Origin: AWTP1-13 sp963797005
GTDB taxonomy: Bacteria; Pseudomonadota; Alphaproteobacteria; Rhizobiales; Hyphomicrobiaceae
DNA length: 64,000 nucleotides
Assembly (NCBI GenBank): GCA_963797005.1
Contig: CAWCOF010000009.1
Coordinates: forward strand, 496,001-560,000
Reading direction: 5' to 3'
Shown here: in pieces, positions 51,970 through 58,697 of the stretch
Layout of the letters: each line of letters begins with the position of its first letter
How positions within the stretch are numbered: position 1 is the first letter of the stretch
Notes under the pieces: model-generated
What the model was told of the DNA's origin: nothing
The model's input: the letters and a program-made list of their open reading frames with translations, nothing else
Databases searched by the model: none
Made by a program: the position numbers and the translations under genes

Positions 51970-52455
51970 TCAGGTTCTTGCTCCCCTGAGCCCACCGAAG
52001 CTGCGGCGCCAGCCGCCGAGGAGGCCGCCGCCCATGGGCGGGGAAGAGCCCGTCGATGTCAGGATCGGCTGCGCCGGCAGCCACGCCTCGAAGAAGCGCC
52101 GCTCGCATTCGGCGTAGGTGCGCCCCGATACCGCGCCGAGCATGCGCCAGCCCCGGCGCTCCAGCGCCCAGCGCCGCAACGTGTCGGCCTCGAAGCCGAC
52201 CAGCAGATTGATGGCAAAGCCCGCGAGTGCCACCCAGCGCTGATCGATGCCGGTGAACTTGGCCGTCAGCTGCAGGCTGCCTGCGATGAGGACCAGCCCG
52301 AGCAGCGCCCACCACAGCCGATGCACGATCATCCAGAGCGGGCCGAAAATCGCGGCGGCCCAGGTAAAGCCGTCCTTGATGAACACGAGCTTCTCGGCCC
52401 GGTCGATGCGGTCGGCCGGCGGGTCGGGCGGCTCGTGCACGGTGTAGGTGAGCAT
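51970..52455 (-). CDS. DUF2628 membrane protein
   Basis: A 161-residue protein MLTYTVHEPPDPPADRIDRA. KLVFIKDGFTWAAAIFGPLW is the DUF2628 signature; two or three helices (FGPLWMIVHRLWWALLGLVLIAG, WVALAGFAINLLVGFEA) and a GxxRRGWRMLG...ECERRFFEAWL segment follow. Unknown function; commonly next to hisH in alphaproteobacteria. Confidence 0.88.
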   Translation of the reverse strand: MLTYTVHEPPDPPADRIDRAEKLVFIKDGFTWAAAIFGPLWMIVHRLWWALLGLVLIAGSLQLTAKFTGIDQRWVALAGFAINLLVGFEADTLRRWALERRGWRMLGAVSGRTYAECERRFFEAWLPAQPILTSTGSSPPMGGGLLGGWRRSFGGLRGART

Positions 52456-52481
52456 GGCGTCCTTTTTAGTCGGGCAGGACC

Positions 52482-52719
52482 GTAGGGTGCAATAGCGCCC
52501 AATTTGATCGGGGCGTATTGCGCCGAGTGTCGGTCACCACCGCGAAACCCTCGTGGTGAGCTTGTCGAACCCACGAGGCCCGGGCGGTGGCTTTCAGCCG
52601 CCCTTCGACGGGCTCAGGACGGGGTTGAGTTGCGGCCCCAGGCACCGCTTGCCATTGCGGTCTGTCGCGCCCCCGAGCAAGAACGCGGTGCAATGCGGCA
52701 ATCGCCTTTTGCACCCTAC
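52482..52719. repeat. nested palindromic repeats
   Basis: Outer arms GTAGGGTGCAA (52482-52492) and TTGCACCCTAC (52709-52719). Inside lies a second element (52536-52625) with ACCACCGCGAAACCCTCGTGG, GTGAGCTTGTCGAACCCACG and CCGCCCTTCGACGGGCTCAGG, related to the repeat at 10671. It looks like one repeat inserted into another. The right arm overlaps the end of the monooxygenase gene. Confidence 0.75.
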
Positions 52720-54282
52720 CCCTTCAGCCGATCCAGTGCCGACACGTCGCTGTTGCCGTGGTAGGCGGGGTCTTTCCAGCCGTCCTCGTCGTAGTCGGCC
52801 ATGCACTTCTCGACCAGCGCCTCCATCTCCTTGAGCGCGCCGGAGCCCTGCGCCAGCTGCAGCGGGAATAGGCGCACCAGCTCGTGGCTGCCGGCATAAT
52901 TCATCTCGTAGAGCTCGTGGCGCGCGCCGAACTCGCTGCCGACCGCGTCCCACAGCAGCTTCATGATCTTGATGCGCTCCTTGTAGTCGATGCCGGCCGA
53001 CCCGCGCACGTAGCGGGCGAGGTACTTGTCGATGTCGGGGTTCTTGAAGTCGCGGGCGTGGCTCGGCAGGTAGATGAGGCCCGAGGCGATCACCTTCTCG
53101 ACGATTGAGCGCACCGCCGGATAGGCCTCCGTCATGAACAGGCGGTAGGCGGACGATGCCCGGATGTTGGGGAGCACGGCCCCGTCGACCCAGGGCTCCG
53201 GATTGCAGGCCATGGCATCGCTGAGCGACCAGAACAGATTGCGCCAGCCCAGCACCTCGCCGATCTGCACCTGCACGCCGCGGAAGGCCTCCACGCCGGT
53301 GGCGCGCGCCGCCTTCATCAGCAGCCCCGCAATAAAGTCGAGCTTCACCGCGAGCCGCGTCGTGCCCTGCAGGGTGAAGCCGTTGACGAAGCCCGAGCGC
53401 GGATAGAATGCTTTGAGGCGCTCCACGTCGCGGTGAATGAATACGTTCTCCCAGGGGATGAAGGCGTTGTCGAACACGAAGATGGCGTCGTTCTCGTCGA
53501 AGCGACTGGTCAGCGGATAGTCCCACGGCGAGCCGGTCGCGGCGGCGGCGGCCTCGTAGGAGGCGCGGCAGATCAGCTTGATGCCGGGCGTGTTCATCGG
53601 CGCCATGAACATCACCACCATGCTCGGATCGGTGATCTCCTGGCTCATGTTCTGGCCGAGGAAATTGTAGTGGGTCAGCGCCGAGTTGGTGGCGACGACC
53701 TTGGCGCCCGAGACGATAGATGCCGGCATCGGTCTCCTTCTGGATGGTGATGTAGACGTCCTTGACCTCCTCGACCGGCTTGTTGCGGTCGATGGGCGGG
53801 TTGACCAGCGCGTGGTTGACGTAGAGCACGGCCTCCTGCCCGCGCTTGTGCCAGGCGCGCGCGTTGTCGGCGAATGGCCCGTAGAACTGGGCGTTGGCAC
53901 CGAGCGTATTGAGAAACGCCGCCTTGTAGTCCGGGCTGCGGCCCATCCAGCCGTAGGTGATGCGCGCCCAGGCGGCGATGGCATCGCGCTGGGCGATCAG
54001 CTCCTCGCGCGAGCGGGCAGCCTTGAAGAAGCGGTGCGTGTAGCCGCCCGAGCCCGTGTCGGTGGCCGTGGTCAGCGTCTCCTTGCTCTCCGCCGCATGC
54101 AGGGCATCGTAGAGCTTGGCGGCGGAGACGGCGGCATTGCGGAAGGCTGGATGCCTAGTGACATCGGCGACGCGCTCGCCGTAGATATAGACCTCGCGGC
54201 CGTCGCGCAGCAACTCCAGGTACTCGGCGCCCGTGAAGGGGCGCTTCTTGCCCTCGACCAGCTGCTCGGGATGCTGCGGCAT
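52716..54282 (-). CDS. 4-hydroxyphenylacetate 3-monooxygenase family oxygenase (HpaB-like), frameshifted
   Basis: A FADH2-dependent aromatic hydroxylase of about 522 residues. N-terminal frame: KKRPFTGAEYLELLRDGREV, TYGWMGRSPDYKAAFLNTLG, VNHALVNPPIDRNKPVEEVK. The frame changes near 53715 (missing a base in GAGACGATAGATGCC), then SGAKVVATNSALTHYNFLGQ, FVFDNAFIPWENVFIHRDVE, FTLQGTTRLAVKLDFIAGL, SAGIDYKERIKIMKLLWDAV. It needs a flavin reductase, not present nearby. Divergent from a hydroxyquinol-type dioxygenase, suggesting (chloro)phenol, resorcinol or 4-nitrophenol-type catabolism. Confidence 0.92.
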
Positions 54283-54352
54283 GATCCTCCCCTCGGGTTC
54301 TTGGCGGCTGGCGCCAGCATAGCCCGCGCTCTATTCGGTAGGCTTCGACAAA

Positions 54353-55267
54353 ATGATCATCGAAAACCAGGCGCAGGTCACCGATGCCGTCCTCGAGGCC
54401 TTCGGCCACACGGCCGACCCGCGGCTGCGGCAGATCCTCCTGTCGCTCGTTGAGCACCTGCACGGCTTCATCCGCGACGTGCGGCTCACGGAGCAGGAAT
54501 TCCAGCAGGCAACGCGCCTGATCGCCGCCATGGGCCAGCGCACCACGCCCTCGCACAACGAGGTGGTGCTGATGGCGGGCTCGCTCGGCGTCTCGGCCCT
54601 CGTCTGCCTCCTCAACAACGGCGACAATGGTCAGACCGAGACTCAGGCCAACCTGCTCGGGCCCTTCTGGCGTGACGACCAGCCGCTATGCTCGAGCGGC
54701 GCGAGTCTGGTGCGCTCGGCCACGCCGGGGCCGGCGCTGATCGCGAAGGTGAAAGTCGAAGACAGCGCAGGCCGGCCGGTCGAGGGCGCCGAGGTCGACG
54801 TGTGGCACTCCTCGCCCGAGGGGCTCTACGAGAACCAGGACCCGGGCCAGGCCGAGATGAACCTGCGCGGGCGTTTCGTGACGGATGGCGACGGGCGGTT
54901 CGATTTCAGGAGCGTGCTACCGGCAGGCTATCCGGTGCCGATCGACGGGCCGGTGGGCGCGCTGATCAAGGCCACGGGGCGGCACAACTACCGCCCCGCG
55001 CATCTCCACTTCATGATCCATAAGCCCGGCTTCAAGACGCTCATCTCCCAGATCTACGTGCCCGACGACCCCCACATCGACAGCGACGTGCAGTTCGGCG
55101 TCACGCGCGCGCTCCTCGGCGCCTACGTCCGCCACGACGAGGCGAACGCGACGCTCGGCGGCGCCGCGCCGTGGTACGCGCTCGACCAGCGCTTCGTCCT
55201 GGAGCCGGGCGAGGCACGCCGCCCCCAACCCCCCATCCGCGCCAAGGCAACGGAGTCGGAGGCTTAG
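54353..55267 (+). CDS. intradiol ring-cleavage dioxygenase (hydroxyquinol 1,2-dioxygenase-like)
   Basis: A 304-residue Fe(III) dioxygenase. The helical N-terminal dimerisation domain (DAVLEAFGHTADPRLRQILL) precedes the catalytic beta-sandwich: VEGAEVDVWHSSPEGLYENQ (first Tyr ligand), RSVLPAGYPVPIDGPVGAL (second Tyr), YRPAHLHFMIHKPG (two His ligands), IYVPDDPHIDSDVQFGV. It opens hydroxyquinol or catechol to maleylacetate or muconate. The divergent 70-base promoter region is shared with the HpaB-like gene; they probably act in sequence. Confidence 0.92.
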   Translation: MIIENQAQVTDAVLEAFGHTADPRLRQILLSLVEHLHGFIRDVRLTEQEFQQATRLIAAMGQRTTPSHNEVVLMAGSLGVSALVCLLNNGDNGQTETQANLLGPFWRDDQPLCSSGASLVRSATPGPALIAKVKVEDSAGRPVEGAEVDVWHSSPEGLYENQDPGQAEMNLRGRFVTDGDGRFDFRSVLPAGYPVPIDGPVGALIKATGRHNYRPAHLHFMIHKPGFKTLISQIYVPDDPHIDSDVQFGVTRALLGAYVRHDEANATLGGAAPWYALDQRFVLEPGEARRPQPPIRAKATESEA

Positions 55268-55575
55268 GCGGCGAGCTACGCACGCTGCAGCAGATGCCCG
55301 CCAGAACGTGGAGGGGCGAGGATGGGCGTCGTCTTCGCAGCCGCGAAATGATGCGTCCACGCATGGTTTTCCGGCGGCTGCGCCTATTTCGCCACTGCAG
55401 ATAAGATATTGAAATCAAATAGCTAATTTTGGAACCGCGGCCGTCGAGCAGGTTGGGCCGAGGAATATTGGGGCCTGTTGCACCTCGCCACTAGCTCCAG
55501 CTGTGGCTCTGTTCCTGTAATGGGGCCAGCTGCGGTGTCGGCAGGATTGCCACCGCGAGCCCTGAGTTGCGTACC
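55268..55575. other. intergenic region upstream of lipoprotein operon
   Basis: About 308 bases without a supported gene. It includes an AT-rich patch (55402-55432, AGATAAGATATTGAAATCAA) that may carry the promoter of the three-lipoprotein operon. No hairpin or known motif identified. Confidence 0.5.
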
Positions 55576-56586
55576 ATGCGTTTTTCGCGGCACTGGCCGA
55601 ACGGCTACCCCTCGATCATTGCAAGCCTAGGCGCGCTCGCCTTTGCGGTCGCGGGATGCTCGGTGCACCCGCTCCCCGACGATGTGACCCGGACATCGAC
55701 CGTCGACATCGTGAAGAGCATCCGCTGCGAGGCTTTTGCCGGCCTTAGAGATCTTCTTGAGAGTCTCAAGCCCGATGAACTGAGAAAGGCTGCGCCGGTA
55801 ATCAAAGCCACGACGATCGGCTACGACTTCACGTTCGATATTAGCGAAGGGAATGATATAGGCGGCGCGAATGCCAACGACAGCTTCCTGACCTTCAAGA
55901 ACGGGAAGAAATTCACGTCGGACCTGATGGGCAGCGCTACTCTCGAGCGTAAGAACTTCCGCCGCTTCACCGTTATCGAGCCTTTGGCGGCACTGGCCGA
56001 GCCCGAACACCGAAGGATCTGCTCAGACAGAACCGCGCGAGCGAACTGGGCCTATCCGATCGGCGGCGCGATCGGCATGGACGAGGTGGTGCACACGTAT
56101 CTCAAGTTGGAGATGCTCGGCGAACTCAAGCAGGTTCGCAATAGGCGCACTGGCGAGGTCTTCGCGGATACTCTGAAGTTCACGACAAATCTCGAGGCCG
56201 GCGCAACGACCAAACTGGTTCTGGATGCCGTCGTCGGGCAAGTGAAGGTGTCCAACGCATCAATCGGTGTCGGTGCATCTCGCGACGATGTTCACACGGT
56301 GATCGTCGCGCTGTCCCGCAAGGCGATCGATGTCGATGAGCCGAAATCGAAGGCCGCCAAGGCCAAGGTCGAAGCGATGCAGGCCGCCAAGGACTACCGC
56401 TTCGATGTGCTGCAGAGGGACAACATCCGCGATCCACGCACGCAAGGGCGCGCGGTTCAGGAGGACGAGGACGTACGGACTCGCGTCGCGATTGAATTGT
56501 ACCGGCGGCGTGATCTGAGCGACGTGGACAACGAGCCGGCCGAGGCGCTCGGTCAACGGCTGCTCGATGTGCTGAGATTGCCGTAG
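55576..56586 (+). CDS. lipoprotein of an unrecognised family, paralogue 1 of 3
   Basis: A 336-residue predicted lipoprotein; the lipobox is AVAGC (Cys28), followed by SVHPLPDDV. The family core shared with the next two genes: TSTVDIVKSIRCEA (Cys51), TTIGYDFTFDI, RKNFRRFTVIEPL, RICSD (Cys149), NWAYPIGGAIGMDEVVHTYL, FTTNLEAGATTKL, SNASIGVGASRDDVHTV, RTRVAIELYRRRDL. Two conserved non-lipid cysteines may form a disulfide. No known domain recognised. Twelve bases before paralogue 2. Confidence 0.8.
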   Translation: MRFSRHWPNGYPSIIASLGALAFAVAGCSVHPLPDDVTRTSTVDIVKSIRCEAFAGLRDLLESLKPDELRKAAPVIKATTIGYDFTFDISEGNDIGGANANDSFLTFKNGKKFTSDLMGSATLERKNFRRFTVIEPLAALAEPEHRRICSDRTARANWAYPIGGAIGMDEVVHTYLKLEMLGELKQVRNRRTGEVFADTLKFTTNLEAGATTKLVLDAVVGQVKVSNASIGVGASRDDVHTVIVALSRKAIDVDEPKSKAAKAKVEAMQAAKDYRFDVLQRDNIRDPRTQGRAVQEDEDVRTRVAIELYRRRDLSDVDNEPAEALGQRLLDVLRLP

Positions 56587-56598
56587 GGGCTGGGCGCC

Positions 56599-57627
56599 AT
56601 GAAGTGTGCGTTGCGCTTTTATTGTTGCATTGCCGCCCTCGCTCTGGCGCTGCCGGGGTGCTCCGCGCATCCGCTGCCGGAGAACTTCCCATTGAACCTA
56701 CCGCGCACCTCGACACTCGACATTGTCCGCAAGGTACGATGCGAGGCCAAGGCGGGTCTTGATCGCTTCAAGAACAGCAAGCGTAAAGACCAGATCATGG
56801 AGGCCACGAGCATCGGGTTCGATTTCAGCTTCGTCATGACCGAGAACAACGATTTGGCCGACGGCGAACTCGACTTCGTCGGTCGGCCCGACAATCCGAA
56901 TTCCAAACGGAGCGTCACGGTCAAATTGACTGGCAAGGCGATGAAAGAGCGAAAAAACACACGCACGTTCCGGATCATCGAGGACCTGGCCGATATCGCC
57001 AAAGCGGACTGTTCGGGCGAGGCACTGCGGGCAAATCTGGCCTACCCGATTTCCGGCAGCCTTCATATCGATGATATCGTCTATACCTACATCCGGCTCG
57101 AGAGAATGAGCAACCTCGAGGACCCGAAGGACGATTTGGGTGGCGTTGCGGAGGACAAATCCAGAAAGGGCGTCTTCTCCGAGCAGATCGAGTTCCGCAC
57201 GGCGTTGAAACTCGGGGCCACACCCACACTGACGATAAGTGCCGAAGTAGGAAGTTTCAGGCTGACCAATGCGACCGTCGGTAGTCAGCTCAGGCGCAAG
57301 GATTCACACGATGTAATCATCGCCTTTGCGCAGGATGTGGATTTTCACAAGAATGAGGTCGCCCAGCGCAAGAGCTTCTTGAAAGGCGCAAGCGGGGCGG
57401 AAGGCAGGGTTGCTGACGACAGGTTTATTCCAGACAAGCGGTTTGTCATCGACCCGCGCTATGAGACGGCGCTGGTGCAGGTGGATGCAGGCGCTCGCGA
57501 CCGGGTTGCGTTCGAGCTGTCGCGCTTGCGCAACCTCAAGGACGACGAGCGAGAAAGCGCAAAGTTCCTGGGCGAGCGGTTGCTGACGTTCTTGCGCCCC
57601 CCGAACGAAACCCGCCGGGGTGAATAG
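56599..57627 (+). CDS. lipoprotein of an unrecognised family, paralogue 2 of 3
   Basis: A 342-residue lipoprotein: lipobox ALPGC (Cys21), SAHPLPENF, RTSTLDIVRKVRCEAKAGL (Cys48), TSIGFDFSFVM, RKNTRTFRIIEDL, DCSG (Cys138), NLAYPISGSLHIDDIVYTYI, FRTALKLGATPTL, TNATVGSQLRRKDSHDVI, ARDRVAFELSRLRNL. It follows the same order of blocks as its neighbours, with variable insertions between. It ends two bases before paralogue 3, so the three are one transcript. Confidence 0.8.
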   Translation: MKCALRFYCCIAALALALPGCSAHPLPENFPLNLPRTSTLDIVRKVRCEAKAGLDRFKNSKRKDQIMEATSIGFDFSFVMTENNDLADGELDFVGRPDNPNSKRSVTVKLTGKAMKERKNTRTFRIIEDLADIAKADCSGEALRANLAYPISGSLHIDDIVYTYIRLERMSNLEDPKDDLGGVAEDKSRKGVFSEQIEFRTALKLGATPTLTISAEVGSFRLTNATVGSQLRRKDSHDVIIAFAQDVDFHKNEVAQRKSFLKGASGAEGRVADDRFIPDKRFVIDPRYETALVQVDAGARDRVAFELSRLRNLKDDERESAKFLGERLLTFLRPPNETRRGE

Positions 57628-57629
57628 CC

Positions 57630-58607
57630 ATGACGTATCGCCCCGTCCTCGGTTGCGCGATAGCCGTTCTCGCCTCCGGCGCGCTCGGATGCTCCACGCA
57701 CCCGCTACCCCAGGACATTTCCTACGCAAGGACAGTGGATGTCGTCAGAAAGGTTCGCTGCGAGGCGAAGGATGGGCTCGAGGTTGCATTGAAGAAGGCG
57801 GCGCTGGAGAGCGCAAGAAGCAAGAGGGAGATGGAGAAGATCATAAGCACCGGCACGATCGGCTTCGAGTTCAAGCTGATAATGGCGGAGGACAACAAGG
57901 CGGCGGTCAGCAAGCTCACTTTCCAGCGGGATTCGGCGACGCCGGGGGATGGCTTCAAGCTGGAGCTGGTTGCCGATGCGAGCGATGGCTTGGGAACAGA
58001 GAGCAGCAGGATGCGGAAGAACACGCGGATTTTCCGGGTGTTCGACCGTCTGGAGAAGATGCAGGAGGCGCGCTGCGGCCGGGTCCGGGAAACCGGACCG
58101 AACCTGATCCATCCGATCACGGGAAGCACCGGGATGGCCGAGGTCGTGCGGACATACTTGGAGTTGGAGGTGCTCACTCAGTTGGCGCCGCTCTCCGAAA
58201 ATGAAACAGTAATCTTCTCCGACAAGCTCGATTTCACAACGACGCTGGAGGCGGGCGCGTCGGCCAATTGGGAGTTCAGCTCGAAGATGGGCGTGCTCCG
58301 GCTGACCAACGCATCGCTTGCCGGTTCGGCACTGCGGAAGGACTTTCATTCCGTCACCGTCGCGCTGGCAAGCGATCCCGGAGGAGCGCAGAAAACTGCT
58401 GAAGGGGCGCCGAAGAGCGCACTGACGAAAGAGGCTCTGGTTACGGGGGTCCACATCCCCGTTGTCCGTGACGAGAGTATCCAGATCTCCCTGATTCAAA
58501 GAGCGGCGGTTGCCCGCAACCGCGTTCTGATCGAGTTGGAACGACGGCGCCGCGTCGACCAAGACAGGGCGGTGGCAGAGCGGGTGCTTGGCGTGGCGCT
58601 GCCGTAG
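57630..58607 (+). CDS. lipoprotein of an unrecognised family, paralogue 3 of 3
   Basis: A 325-residue lipoprotein: lipobox GALGC (Cys21), STHPLPQDI, RTVDVVRKVRCEAKDGL (Cys44), TIGFEFKLIM, RKNTRIFRVFDRL, RCGR (Cys149), NLIHPITGSTGMAEVVRTYL, FTTTLEAGASANW, TNASLAGSALRKDFHSVTV, ARNRVLIELERRRRV. Conserved aromatic/beta pattern suggests one globular periplasmic domain. Convergent with the WD40-caspase gene, about 90 bases apart. Function unknown. Confidence 0.8.
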   Translation: MTYRPVLGCAIAVLASGALGCSTHPLPQDISYARTVDVVRKVRCEAKDGLEVALKKAALESARSKREMEKIISTGTIGFEFKLIMAEDNKAAVSKLTFQRDSATPGDGFKLELVADASDGLGTESSRMRKNTRIFRVFDRLEKMQEARCGRVRETGPNLIHPITGSTGMAEVVRTYLELEVLTQLAPLSENETVIFSDKLDFTTTLEAGASANWEFSSKMGVLRLTNASLAGSALRKDFHSVTVALASDPGGAQKTAEGAPKSALTKEALVTGVHIPVVRDESIQISLIQRAAVARNRVLIELERRRRVDQDRAVAERVLGVALP

Positions 58608-58697
58608 TTCCCTGCGTTCACCTGCCGATAGTGGCGATCCGGCGCCAACTCTCGATTTCAGCCAAGTCGTCGCCGGGATTGGATTGGGTTGCCGCCC

